A stretch of DNA of 64,000 nucleotides from Pseudosporangium ferrugineum (lineage in GTDB: Bacteria; Actinomycetota; Actinomycetes; Mycobacteriales; Micromonosporaceae), in contig NZ_PVZG01000005.1 in assembly GCF_003002065.1 (NCBI RefSeq), forward strand, positions 417,660 through 481,659, read 5' to 3'. Under the pieces are notes generated by a model, which worked only from the letters and a program-made list of their open reading frames with translations, was not told where the DNA came from and ran no database searches. Of the stretch, positions 48,741-58,200 are shown one piece after another; within the stretch, counting starts at the first letter, position 1, and the number at the start of each line of letters is the position of its first letter. Made by a program: the position numbers and the translations under genes.

Positions 48741-49445
48741 TCACGAGCGCAGCGTCAAGGGGATGGTCGCCCACACCGTCTTGCCACCGCCGGGCTCCAG
48801 GGTCCATCCGCATTCCGCAGCCGCCGCCTGCACGACCCTCAGTCCTCTGCCTCTCAGACCTTCGGAAACCCGGTGAGCTCTGGGCGGTGCCGAGGACTCG
48901 TCACGAACGCTGATCTTCAGCGAAGACCCATCGCAGTCGACGGAGAAACCGATCTCCCCTCCGGCGTGTTCGACCGCGTTCGCCACCAGCTCGGAGGCGA
49001 CCAGCCGGGCCAGATGCCGGAGGCCGTTCTCGTTCAGGGAAACGCAGACCTCGTCGACCAGCCTGAGCGCACCCGCGACGGATTCCGCGGTCGGGGGATA
49101 TAGGGCGTGAACGCCCGCGGACAGAACCGAAGGCCCGTCACTCAGCTGTGGCATGTGCTTGTGAACGAGCCGTTGCACCTGCTTCGGCGCCCGGCACAGA
49201 GCGTTCCGAGAGATCCAGACCGCGGCCGCTACCGCCCCGAAGGCGAGTGCCGTCATGAGCTTGAACAGCTTCCCGGGCCGGGCATCGATGACCCCGGCGA
49301 GCTCCTCCGCACGGATCCTCGCCCGCACGGGGTTGCGATATCGACGGTACGCCGCCCATCGGACCACTCTCCGCGCGATCCAGGGCGACAGTTCGCAGCA
49401 CTCGTTGACGAGAAGCCCGAAAAGAATCGACAACAGGATGCTCAT
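48741..49445 (-). CDS. Membrane-anchored HATPase-domain protein
   Basis: The 234-residue protein joins two parts. Residues 1-75 (MSILLSILFGLLVNECCELS and PWIARRVVRWAAYRRYRNPV, RPGKLFKLMTALAFGAVAAA) look like a small actinobacterial membrane protein family with two hydrophobic segments. Residues ~105-234 are a GHKL ATPase domain of the anti-sigma RsbW type: N box SELVANAVEHAGG, then SVRDESSAPPRAHRV and GRGLRVVQAAAAECGW. No phosphoacceptor His domain is seen. The combination suggests a membrane-tethered anti-sigma or signalling protein, but the partner is unknown. The PadR gene upstream ends 13 bases before the ATG, so they form a pair. Confidence 0.75.
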   Translation of the reverse strand: MSILLSILFGLLVNECCELSPWIARRVVRWAAYRRYRNPVRARIRAEELAGVIDARPGKLFKLMTALAFGAVAAAVWISRNALCRAPKQVQRLVHKHMPQLSDGPSVLSAGVHALYPPTAESVAGALRLVDEVCVSLNENGLRHLARLVASELVANAVEHAGGEIGFSVDCDGSSLKISVRDESSAPPRAHRVSEGLRGRGLRVVQAAAAECGWTLEPGGGKTVWATIPLTLRS

Positions 49446-49458
49446 CGCGCACCGCCGG

Positions 49459-49812
49459 TCAGTCGCGCCACAGCGAGGCGGGCATGGCCGTACGCCAAGC
49501 AAGCTTCGGTTGACTGCGAGCGGCGTCCGGTCGACGGGCCTCGAGAATCCTCCGGCTCTCCACGACGCCGTTCGGGGTCAGCCGGTAGAGCCGTCGACGC
49601 GGCCGATGCGGCTCGGGATTCTCCTGCTCCCAGCGACCGATGATCCAGCCGGCGTCCTCAAGACGGTCGATCGTGCCGTACACGGTCGGGCCGGATCTCT
49701 TGGTCGCCTTAATGATCTTCCAGCCGTGCAACTCTTCCCCGTCGGCGAAACCCCGCAACAGCACTTCGAGCACGTCGAGCAAAGGGCCTGTGATGCGAAC
49801 AGGGCGCGCCAT
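49459..49812 (-). CDS. PadR-family-like winged-helix regulator
   Basis: The 117-residue protein has the PadR-type winged helix: ITGPLLDVLEVLLRGFADGE, ELHGWKIIKATKRSGPTVYG, TIDRLEDAGWIIGRWE, PRRRLYRLTPNGV. The wing ends in the usual hydrophobic C-terminal helix region. It probably controls its own operon with the membrane-HATPase gene. The ATG at 49812 is preferred; no strong ribosome-binding site is visible. The ligand is unknown. Confidence 0.82.
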   Translation of the reverse strand: MARPVRITGPLLDVLEVLLRGFADGEELHGWKIIKATKRSGPTVYGTIDRLEDAGWIIGRWEQENPEPHRPRRRLYRLTPNGVVESRRILEARRPDAARSQPKLAWRTAMPASLWRD

Positions 49813-49898
49813 GCCGCTTATCTTACCTATGTCGAACAAGCAGAAGGCCTCGTCGGCACCCCCTTCCATCCATCCGGGTGAAGCATGCGGAAGTATCC

Positions 49899-49980
49899 GA
49901 CTTGAGCGACCGCATCAGGAACCTCTTCAAGCCGGTCGCGTGAGGCTGGAGGCGACCGCATTGCTCGACCTGATCACGAC
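49899..49980. repeat. 82-base direct repeat, left copy
   Basis: 75 of 82 bases match 63102-63183 with no gaps. It includes a 13-codon mini-frame (LSDRIRNLFKPVA-stop) and the first 13-14 codons of the creatininase-family gene. Confidence 0.9.
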
Positions 49981-50677
49981 CGCTACATCCAAGGACGAAG
50001 CCGAGCGCAACGCCTCCGTCGCGCTCCTGCCCGTGGGCAGCTTCGAACAGCACGGCGATTTCCTCCCACTGGCCACCGACACCATCATCGCCAGCGTCAT
50101 CGCCCGCGAGATCGCCAAGACGTACCCGGTCTTCGTCCTGCCACCGATCACAATCTCCTGCTCCCACGAGCACGCCGCATGGCGAGGAACCGTCAGCATC
50201 AGCGCACGAACCCTGCACCAGGTCGTGACCGACATCGCCGACTCACTCGCCGCCTCAGGCGTACACCGCCTGGTCCTGATCAGCGGCCACGGCGGCAACT
50301 ACATCCTCAGCAACGTCGCACAAGAGGCATCCGTTGAAGGACCACGGATCGCGGTCTACCCGCACGTATCGGACTGGGACCGGGCTCGAACCCATGCCGG
50401 GCTCGAGTCCGGCAGGCATGAAGACATGCACGCCGGTGAAATCGAGACCTCCATCCTGCTCGCCACATACCCCGAGATAGTCCGCCAAGGCAACGAAACC
50501 GCCGACTGGACCGCAGACGAACGTCCCCATCTTTTGACGCTCGGCATGACGGCTTACACGAAATCCGGCGTCATCGGACGACCGTCCCTGGGGAACAGCA
50601 ACAAAGGGGCCCGCGTGCTCGCCAGCCTGATGCAGTCCTTCGAATCCCTGCTCGCCGTACTGGAGCGACCAGGCTGA
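49940..50677 (+). CDS. Creatininase-family amidohydrolase
   Basis: The 245-residue protein has the family metal-binding frame: ALLPVGSFEQHGDFLPLATD (Glu and Asp/His ligands), the mid-protein LVLISGHGGNYILSNV, DMHAGEIETSILLATYPE with further ligands, and KSGVIGRPSLGN. The family hydrolyses cyclic amides or formamido compounds (creatinine, Fapy intermediates, MftE-type); the substrate here is unknown. GTG at 49940 overlaps the stop of a 13-codon mini-frame (GTGA), and its first 13 codons recur, mutated, at 63141. Confidence 0.85.
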   Translation: MRLEATALLDLITTATSKDEAERNASVALLPVGSFEQHGDFLPLATDTIIASVIAREIAKTYPVFVLPPITISCSHEHAAWRGTVSISARTLHQVVTDIADSLAASGVHRLVLISGHGGNYILSNVAQEASVEGPRIAVYPHVSDWDRARTHAGLESGRHEDMHAGEIETSILLATYPEIVRQGNETADWTADERPHLLTLGMTAYTKSGVIGRPSLGNSNKGARVLASLMQSFESLLAVLERPG

Positions 50678-50690
50678 AGTCCTGCGCACT

Positions 50691-50724
50691 GTCCCGGTTT
50701 GATGGAGACCCACCAAACCGGGAC
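50691..50724 (+). terminator. Terminator-like inverted repeat after the creatininase gene
   Basis: Perfect 11-base arms GTCCCGGTTTG / CAAACCGGGAC around a 12-base loop, 13 bases past the stop. The perfect arms could equally be the trace of an insertion-sequence end. Confidence 0.65.
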
Positions 50725-50900
50725 TTGACACAGCGCCGACGGCTGGTCGGCTATGTGTTACAGACCCCGCGATCGTCCGGGTCGGCTGCTGCGCCAACGT
50801 TGCTGGCACAGATGCCGGTCAGGCCTTGAACCAACATTCGCCCGTGGACGTTTGGATGGGGAGACACAGCCTGCCCCAACCCGACCGAGGAGGTTCTTCC

Positions 50901-51317
50901 ATGAGATCCGACCCGGGTCCACTAGCCGGCACGGTGCCGGCCGCACTAGTCGTTGCCATCGAGCGGCTTCTCGATCACCCCGGCGTCCAAGAGGCGATGG
51001 ACAAGAATCCAGCACTTTACACTCACCTGGATCACATTCACTTTCTCGCCGAGAAGTGGATGGAGGATGGCGCTACTCAATATGTCACCGAGGATGAAAT
51101 AGCCATTGCCAAAGGCAAGATCATCAACGGCCACCACGATCTTGGCGCGGTCTTCAAGTCGAGCGCATGGAAACCCAGCCCGGCCTTGACGAATGCGGCT
51201 CGAACGGCCGATCCTCGATTCAGCCCGACCTCGCAGGATCGACACCAGACGAGCCGTCAGCCTTCGCCGCTCGGGCGGCACGAGCAGAAGCGAGGCAGCG
51301 GCCACAGGATGAAGTAG
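50901..51317 (+). CDS. Hypothetical protein
   Basis: The frame codes for 138 residues starting at ATG 50901, which has the strong site GAGGAGG nine bases upstream. Residues 1-85 (RSDPGPLAGTVPAALVVAIE, DKNPALYTHLDHIHFLAEKW, TEDEIAIAKGKIINGHHDLG) look like a globular, mostly helical protein; the remainder is rich in Ser/Arg/Gln/His and looks disordered. I do not recognise the family. It lies between the creatininase gene and the rnpB-derived site, outside the integrated element. Codon use is less GC-biased than in its neighbours. Confidence 0.6.
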   Translation: MRSDPGPLAGTVPAALVVAIERLLDHPGVQEAMDKNPALYTHLDHIHFLAEKWMEDGATQYVTEDEIAIAKGKIINGHHDLGAVFKSSAWKPSPALTNAARTADPRFSPTSQDRHQTSRQPSPLGRHEQKRGSGHRMK

Positions 51318-51356
51318 CCCAGCACCCACGGCAAGCCGTTTTCTTCAGTCGGAAAT

Positions 51357-51380
51357 GCCGCCCGCATCCCCACGGGCGGC
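51357..51380 (-). terminator. Terminator hairpin, probably of rnpB
   Basis: Perfect 8-base stem GCCGCCCG / CGGGCGGC with an 8-base loop, followed on the minus strand by ATTTCC. It lies about 80 bases downstream of the rnpB-like 3' end. Confidence 0.65.
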
Positions 51381-51439
51381 GACGCACTGACCTCGGCGAC
51401 GGAGTGAGCGACCCGTGTCGGGCCGCCCGATGAGGGCCG

Positions 51440-51486
51440 CTGCCGCGAGGGCGACGGACGAGTCGGCCTGTACGCCGGATTCTCCT
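51440..51486 (-). ncRNA. rnpB: 3' end of RNase P RNA (rnpB) = attachment site of the element
   Basis: On the minus strand the sequence AGAAT followed by CCGGCGTACAGGCCGACTC and GTCCGTCG closely matches the known 3' end of actinobacterial RNase P RNA (Streptomyces: AGAAC-CCGGCGTACAGCCCGACTC-GTCTGCC). Only the last ~35 bases are present; the integrase gene ends 27 bases upstream, so the rest of rnpB has been separated from its 3' end by the inserted element and should lie past the right edge. Confidence 0.7.
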
Positions 51487-51512
51487 GCCCGGATGCGCTC
51501 TGACCTGGGCAT

Positions 51513-52766
51513 CTACACTCCCACCTGTCCGTTATGCGGCCCCTGGGCCGTCGTTGGGCCGTCAGACCGTCCGGCGACCGGCCGGAACAGCGCGTCGATC
51601 GCCCGGCGGGTGCGCTCCTCGCTGGCCGGCATCAGATGGGTGTAGACCCGCAGCGTGAACCCGGGGTCGGTGTGCCCGAGGTACTCGGCGAGCGCCTTGA
51701 TGCTCTCCCCCGCGTCCAGCAGCGCCGAGGCGTAGAAGTGGCGCAGCGCATGCATCCCGGTCGTGCGCCCCGGGACGACGCCCGCCGCTTCGACGGCCGG
51801 GCGCCACACCTTCTCGTCGAACCAGCTGCGGTTGACCGCCGTCTTGCGCGAGGTGTGCAGCACCAGCGCGTACGTCCGCAGGTCCGCGCAGAACGGGTCC
51901 TCCCACGGCAGCGTCACCGACAGGGGCGGATGCTCCGTCATGTGGGCCCGGAGTACGTCGCCGACTGAGTCGGGCAGGGGGACTCGCCGGTCACGGTCGC
52001 TTTTCGGCAGCCCGAAGACGAGCCGGGACCGTACTCGCTTGATCTGGTGGGTGACGTGGAGCCACCCGCCGTCAAGGTCGATGTCGTCCTCGGCCAGCGC
52101 CAGGATCTCGCCCTGGCGCATCCCGCAGCCCGCGCCGAGGTCGACGACCGGCCGGTACCGGACGGGCAGGTGAGATCGGATCTCCTGAACCTGCTCGAGT
52201 GTCCACGGCACCACCCGGCGCTCGATCGGCCGGGGCTGCTTGACCGACCGAGCGGAGCACGGATTCTTGGCGATCCGTTCGTCGTCCACCGCCGCGCCGA
52301 GGATGGATCGCAGGTGAGTGAACACCACCGAGCGGGTCGACGCAGCCAGCTTCCCCACCATCCCGCTGTCCCATTCCCGAACGTGGCCGGGCTTGATCGC
52401 CGCGAGCTGCCGGTCGCCGAAGAAGGGATACAGGTGCTTACGGACACGCATCTCGGTGACCTCACGGCTCGACTCGTCCAGCACCCGGGTCCGCAGCCAG
52501 GCTTCGGCGTACTCGCGGAACAGCACCCGGCCGGCGGCCGGGTCGACGTAGGCGGCGCGCAGCTTGTCCGCCTCCACGGAGACCAGGAAGTCCTCGGCGG
52601 CCCGCTTCGCCCGGTCCGGGAACGACTCGCTGCGCTCCCGGCCGTCCGGGGCGATGTAGCGAACCCGGTAGCGCATGCCCTGGCCGAACCGGGCGGACTT
52701 GACCCGCTGGGTGCCGCCGCCCGGTTGCTTGACCGTCTTGAACCAGCGGTCCTCAACATGACCCAT
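51513..52766 (-). CDS. int: Tyrosine-type site-specific integrase
   Basis: The 417-residue integrase has an N-terminal arm-binding and SAM-like core-binding region (VLFREYAEAWLRTRVLDESS) and the catalytic domain with Arg in GAGCGMRQGEILALAEDDID, HxxR in MHALRHFYASALLDAGES, and GHTDPGFTLRVYTHLMP, where Tyr attacks DNA. All catalytic residues look intact. It ends 27 bases from the rnpB-like att site and follows xis directly, as in pSAM2. It should insert the element into the rnpB 3' end and, with Xis, excise it. Confidence 0.95.
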   Translation of the reverse strand: MGHVEDRWFKTVKQPGGGTQRVKSARFGQGMRYRVRYIAPDGRERSESFPDRAKRAAEDFLVSVEADKLRAAYVDPAAGRVLFREYAEAWLRTRVLDESSREVTEMRVRKHLYPFFGDRQLAAIKPGHVREWDSGMVGKLAASTRSVVFTHLRSILGAAVDDERIAKNPCSARSVKQPRPIERRVVPWTLEQVQEIRSHLPVRYRPVVDLGAGCGMRQGEILALAEDDIDLDGGWLHVTHQIKRVRSRLVFGLPKSDRDRRVPLPDSVGDVLRAHMTEHPPLSVTLPWEDPFCADLRTYALVLHTSRKTAVNRSWFDEKVWRPAVEAAGVVPGRTTGMHALRHFYASALLDAGESIKALAEYLGHTDPGFTLRVYTHLMPASEERTRRAIDALFRPVAGRSDGPTTAQGPHNGQVGV

Positions 52767-52768
52767 CG

Positions 52769-52954
52769 CTATGCCGCCCGGCCCTTGACCCAGGCGCGGA
52801 CGTCGTCCGGGTCGTAGCGCAGGTACCTGCCGACGCGGGCGGCCGGCGGCCCGTAGCGGCGCTTGCGCCAGGCGTACAGGGTCTCGACCGGAACGCAGAG
52901 GTACATAGCGACCTCAGCGACGGTCCAGCACATCTCCTGGCCGGGTGTCTCCAT
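52769..52954 (-). CDS. xis: Excisionase / MerR-type helix-turn-helix protein
   Basis: The 61-residue protein has METPGQEMCWTVAEVAMYLC followed by VPVETLYAWRKRRYGPPAARVGRYLRY and DVRAWV, the winged-helix excisionase pattern. ATG at 52954 has GGAGAG upstream; an in-frame TTG 27 bases earlier is less likely. Its stop is two bases from the integrase start. It helps the integrase excise the element and may regulate it. Confidence 0.9.
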   Translation of the reverse strand: METPGQEMCWTVAEVAMYLCVPVETLYAWRKRRYGPPAARVGRYLRYDPDDVRAWVKGRAA

Positions 52955-53006
52955 CAGTTCTCTCCGTCGTTTCGTCGTCAAGGCGGCCTTGACGGTTGGC
53001 GGCCGT

Positions 53007-54670
<1,664 letters not shown>

Positions 54671-54674
<4 letters not shown>

Positions 54675-55714
54675 CGAGTCGCCTTGACGGGCTTGCCGTT
54701 GACGGTCGGGATGGGCGTGGTGGGGCTGTCCGGGCCGAGGTGGAGGACGGCCAGGGCTTGGGTCGCTTGCTCGGAGTTCACCCTCAGGCGGGCGGCGAGC
54801 TGTACCGGCTTGATCGGGGTGCCGGTCTCGGTGCGGTACTGCGTGGCGATCTCGTGGGCCTTGGCGAGCAGGGCCGGGTCGACGGTGTACGGCAGGGGCA
54901 GCTGTGCGGGCTCCGGCTCAGTGACAGGGGTGTCGGTGGCGGGAGCGGCCAGCGGCTTCGCCGGTCGGGTCGTCTCGGTCTTGCGGGGCCTGGGCTTCGG
55001 GGTGCCTGCGGTAGCCGGCCGGGTGGCGGTCGGTCGTAGCGGGATGGTCGTCGGGCTGGGGGTGACCCGGGCGGCGACCTGCGCCGGGGTCGGTACGGCG
55101 TCGGTCCGCAGAGCCGGCACGGGTTCCGGCGTCGGTGCCGGGGTCGTGGCCGGCTCGGGGTCGCCTGCCGGCGGCGGCGCGGTGGTGCGGGGCGCCGGGA
55201 CGGCGGGCAGGGTCGGGGCCGCGATCCGGACAGGGTCCGGCACGGCGGGGGTGGGTACGGGTTCGGGGTGCTGGTGGGTGCCGGTCGCCAGGATCGCGCC
55301 GGTGGCCATCACCATCAGCCCGTCGACAGCGAGCGGGCCAAGCACACACACGATGGGCTCTTCGCCGTAGAAGGCGAGCAGCCCGGACAGGTGCCGGTAC
55401 GAGACCAGCGCGGCGACGAACGCGACCGGGACCATGCCCAGCCAGCGCAGCAGCTGCCACGTCCACCCGGTGGGCCAGGCCACCCGGGTCAGGATCTCGG
55501 TTGCCACGAACAACGCGACCGGCCAGAACACGGCACCGATGACGGCACCGAAGTTCGGCGACCAGCCCTCGGCGGTCACACCCGCAGGTGGGACGTACGA
55601 GTGGGCGATGTTCGCGGCGATCGACACCGTGCCACCGAGGGCGGCACCGATGTAGGCCCAGCGGCGGCCCGGCCGTACCCGAAGGACGGCCGCGCCGGTC
55701 ACGGTCAGGCTCAT
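54671..55714 (-). CDS. DUF2637 membrane protein of the element (SpdB-like)
   Basis: The 347-residue protein has four hydrophobic segments in residues ~10-150 (AYIGAALGGTVSIAANIAHS, FGAVIGAVFWPVALFVATEI, LGMVPVAFVAALVSYRHLSG, LAVDGLMVMATGAILATG), the DUF2637 pattern of plasmid-spread proteins. A long Pro/Thr/Ala linker follows, then a C-terminal helical domain (DPALLAKAHEIATQYRTETG, KPVQLAARLRVNSEQATQAL) that could be a small DNA-binding head. ATG 55714 overlaps the previous stop. It likely helps spread within the mycelium. Confidence 0.8.
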
Positions 55715-56016
55715 GCCTGCACCGCCGTGGGGTCCGCGGGGCGCCGGTAGTCCGTGCCGTCGAGCGCCGCGAGGCGCCGCCGCACGGCGGTGTCGGCGTG
55801 CCAACCCCGGTAGACGGGATCACCGTGCTTGATGACGCGCCCGTCGTCGCGACGGGTCGTCTGCACGGTGTACTCACAGCCCAGGGTGAACGCCCCACGG
55901 GCGGCGAACCACAGCAGCTGCCCGGTCTCGACGCGCAGCCACACGTGAGCGTGGCGTCCGATCGAGTCGATCCGGGTGCCGCCGAAGACCCACGTTTCCG
56001 TCCCGGTGGTGGTCAT
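55711..56016 (-). CDS. Hypothetical AICE protein
   Basis: The 101-residue protein (MTTTGTETWVFGGTRIDSIG, RHAHVWLRVETGQLLWFAAR, TVQTTRRDDGRVIKHGDPVY) has an all-beta look. ATG 56016 comes immediately after the previous stop and its own stop overlaps the DUF2637 start (ATGA), so it is firmly part of the operon. No function is known. Confidence 0.75.
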   Translation of the reverse strand: MTTTGTETWVFGGTRIDSIGRHAHVWLRVETGQLLWFAARGAFTLGCEYTVQTTRRDDGRVIKHGDPVYRGWHADTAVRRRLAALDGTDYRRPADPTAVQA

Positions 56017-56229
56017 TCAGATCACCTCCGCCGGGATCACCGTGCCGGTCTGGCGGACCGAGGTGATCGTCAGGTCGCGGTTCGACACCAGCAGGCCGAT
56101 CACGTACGCGGCCAGCTCCACCAGCTGACGCGGGTCGGTGACCAGCGTCGGGTAGGTGAACGGGCGGCAGCCGTCGACCGGCATGCCGTCGGTGTCGGTG
56201 TAGGTGAACGTTGCTTCGTATCGGATCAT
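56017..56229 (-). CDS. Small hypothetical AICE protein
   Basis: The 70-residue protein MIRYEATFTYTDTDGMPVDG continuing LVTDPRQLVELAAYVIGLLV SNRDLTITSV begins at an ATG sharing one base with the previous stop (TGATG), with GGAAAGGA about ten bases upstream. It is small and alpha/beta-like. Function unknown. Confidence 0.7.
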   Translation of the reverse strand: MIRYEATFTYTDTDGMPVDGCRPFTYPTLVTDPRQLVELAAYVIGLLVSNRDLTITSVRQTGTVIPAEVI

Positions 56230-56909
56230 CAGGCTGGTTCCTTTCCGGAGTGGTCGAACAGTGATGCGGGTCGGTCCGGAACCAGCGCGGTGAGCGCCGC
56301 CTGCCGGACCGCCGTTGCCCGATGGGTTCGGGGCTTGGTGGTTCCGATCAGGTCGGCGAACTGGACAGGCGACAGCCGGGCTACCGCGGCGTCGTCCTCG
56401 TGGCGCCGCCTGCGCAGCAGCGGGCGGACGGTGGCGTTGCTCGGGCAGTCGGACTGCCCCTCGGGATAGCGGTAGCCGCAACCCGGGCACACCGAAGTGG
56501 CCGGGTCACCGGGGTGATGGTCGGCGAAAACCTGCACCAGGGCCGCCACCGAGATGCCCAGCCCGGCTTCGAGAAGCCGGCGGTCCAGGGCGCCTCGTTC
56601 GGTCCGGTCGCCGTAGCGCTGCTGCGCGGCCTGCTTGCTGGTGCCAAGCCGGTCGGCGATCTCGGACCAGGAGTAGGAATACGGGGCCTTACGCAGTCCC
56701 GCCACGGCGAGGCGAGTCACTGCGTCCACCTCGCTGGACAGCTGCGAGAGGGACTGGAGTGCTTCGACGTCACCGGCCGCGACGCGACGGGCGTAGGCCC
56801 GCAGGATGCGGCGCACGAACGCGTCGAACTCGGCGTTCTCCACCTCACGCTTCGACCGCGTCCTGCGCGGTTTCGGCGTCAAGGCCGCCTTGACAGTGTT
56901 CCGGCTCAT
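56229..56909 (-). CDS. Helix-turn-helix and zinc-ribbon protein of the element
   Basis: The 226-residue protein has a helical N-terminus (ENAEFDAFVRRILRAYARRV), a sigma-like or XRE-like helix-turn-helix (SYSWSEIADRLGTSKQAAQQRYG), and a treble-clef-like Cys motif CPGCGYRYPEGQSDCPSNA. It is probably a DNA-binding regulator. Its start overlaps the previous stop (ATGA) and its end the next start, so it is in the middle of the overlapping operon. Confidence 0.72.
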   Translation of the reverse strand: MSRNTVKAALTPKPRRTRSKREVENAEFDAFVRRILRAYARRVAAGDVEALQSLSQLSSEVDAVTRLAVAGLRKAPYSYSWSEIADRLGTSKQAAQQRYGDRTERGALDRRLLEAGLGISVAALVQVFADHHPGDPATSVCPGCGYRYPEGQSDCPSNATVRPLLRRRRHEDDAAVARLSPVQFADLIGTTKPRTHRATAVRQAALTALVPDRPASLFDHSGKEPA

Positions 56910-57634
56910 TCGACGTCACCGCCGTCACCGGCGCCGGACCCGGCTGACTCGCCCCAGATGCCGCAGGGGTTGAGCAGCTCCGCCAGCGTCGCCATCTCGG
57001 CGTTGCGGGCATCGATGACGCGGATCGCGTCGATCAGTTCCTCGGCCGGGCGCGCCGCTGCCTTGCGCAGCACGTCGGTGACCTGGGCGAGGGTGCGGCC
57101 CCGGGCGTCGTTGAACTCGTACGATTCCGAGCCGTCCTCGACCAGCAGGTACCGGTCCAGGTGCAGCACGGCCTCTTCGAAGTCCAGGAAGCCGGGGTCG
57201 TCGAAGTGTTGCGCCGGGGCGTCGACCGGCCCGCCGTAGCAGACCATGCCGATCGCACCGACCAGGCATGCCGGGGGCGTGAACGACCCCGAGGTGCTGT
57301 CGTAGTAGGCGCCCTTGATCCAGCCGTGCCGCTCCAGGTAGAGCGCCGCGTCGCGCAGCACCTGCGCGGCCGTACCCGGCGCCTCATCGACGGCGTCCTG
57401 CCGCGCGATGTCCGCGTCGCGTTCCCGCCCGGCGTCGCCGATGGCCCTCAGGCCGGACTCGGTGACGACGTAGCCGGACTCGTCCGCAACGTTCACCGGC
57501 TGGGCCGCCGTGCCGATCGCCGAGGCGACCCAGGCGCGGAAGCGGCCGGTGTCGGTGAACAGGTCGGCGAGGAAGTTCTCACCGAACGCCCGGGACTGGG
57601 CAGGGTTGTGGTCGGGTTCGTGGGTAGGGTTCAT
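56906..57634 (-). CDS. DUF6197-like protein of the element
   Basis: The 242-residue protein has an N-terminal ~80-residue region (FGENFLADLFTDTGRFRAWV) and a C-terminal DUF6197-type domain: LRDAALYLERHGWIKGAYYD, ACLVGAIGMVCYGG, DDPGFLDFEEAVLHLDRYLL, FNDARGRTLAQVTDVLRKAA. This domain is common on AICEs and phages and has no known activity. It overlaps the next gene by four bases. Confidence 0.75.
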   Translation of the reverse strand: MNPTHEPDHNPAQSRAFGENFLADLFTDTGRFRAWVASAIGTAAQPVNVADESGYVVTESGLRAIGDAGRERDADIARQDAVDEAPGTAAQVLRDAALYLERHGWIKGAYYDSTSGSFTPPACLVGAIGMVCYGGPVDAPAQHFDDPGFLDFEEAVLHLDRYLLVEDGSESYEFNDARGRTLAQVTDVLRKAAARPAEELIDAIRVIDARNAEMATLAELLNPCGIWGESAGSGAGDGGDVE

Positions 57635-57745
57635 CGTGCCGACTCCTTCCGTCGGAAGTGGGTTGGTGATGGGGCGGCGGCACCAGCTCTTGCTTGGCGG
57701 TGGGATCTGGTGTCGTCCGCTCGGTTTTGGTGGTGTTGGTGCTGG

Positions 57746-58135
57746 TCAGTGCATGTGCTGCACGATGGTGATGCAGCGGTGACCGCCGACCGCGAGCCCG
57801 CCGGCGAGCAGCAGGACCACGGGAACGGCGAGCGCGCCGAGGCCCATGACGGTCCACAGCAGCCAGCCGCCGACGAACAGGCCGGCCAGGAAGACCAGAC
57901 CGACCAGGGCGCCGAAGCCGAGCCAGAAGCGGCGAAACTTCTTGTCCCGCTCCTTGATCTCGGCCTGGCGGGCCTTCCACCGCAGGTACAGCTCGGTGTT
58001 GCGCTGCTGCTGCCGGACCATCTCGGCCGGGTTCATCAGCCCGTACCGGATGAGGTCGGACTGCATGGCGGGGTCGATGTAGTGCACGACCTTCACCGGC
58101 TGGATCGGTTGGATGGGGAGATTGCGTCGGGCCAT
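57746..58135 (-). CDS. Small membrane protein of the element
   Basis: The 129-residue protein has a cytoplasmic N-terminus with coiled-coil character (MNPAEMVRQQQRNTELYLRW KARQAEIKERDKKF) followed by two hydrophobic segments (FGALVGLVFLAGLFVGGWLL, GALAVPVVLLLAGGLAV). GAAGGAGG precedes the ATG. It is likely a transfer or spread helper. Confidence 0.72.
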   Translation of the reverse strand: MARRNLPIQPIQPVKVVHYIDPAMQSDLIRYGLMNPAEMVRQQQRNTELYLRWKARQAEIKERDKKFRRFWLGFGALVGLVFLAGLFVGGWLLWTVMGLGALAVPVVLLLAGGLAVGGHRCITIVQHMH

Positions 58136-58200
58136 GAGAGCGGCCCTCCTTCCACTGGGATGGTTGTCCGCCCGGGAATTCCGGGAGGTTTGTGGGTGCG

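Noticed and set aside
49640..49939. Longer start of the creatininase gene
   Set aside because: The upstream frame is antisense to the PadR gene and contains no family sequence; GTG 49940 fits.
51318..51512. tRNA gene as the attachment site
   Set aside because: No cloverleaf arms or TTCRA motif; the segment matches RNase P RNA instead.
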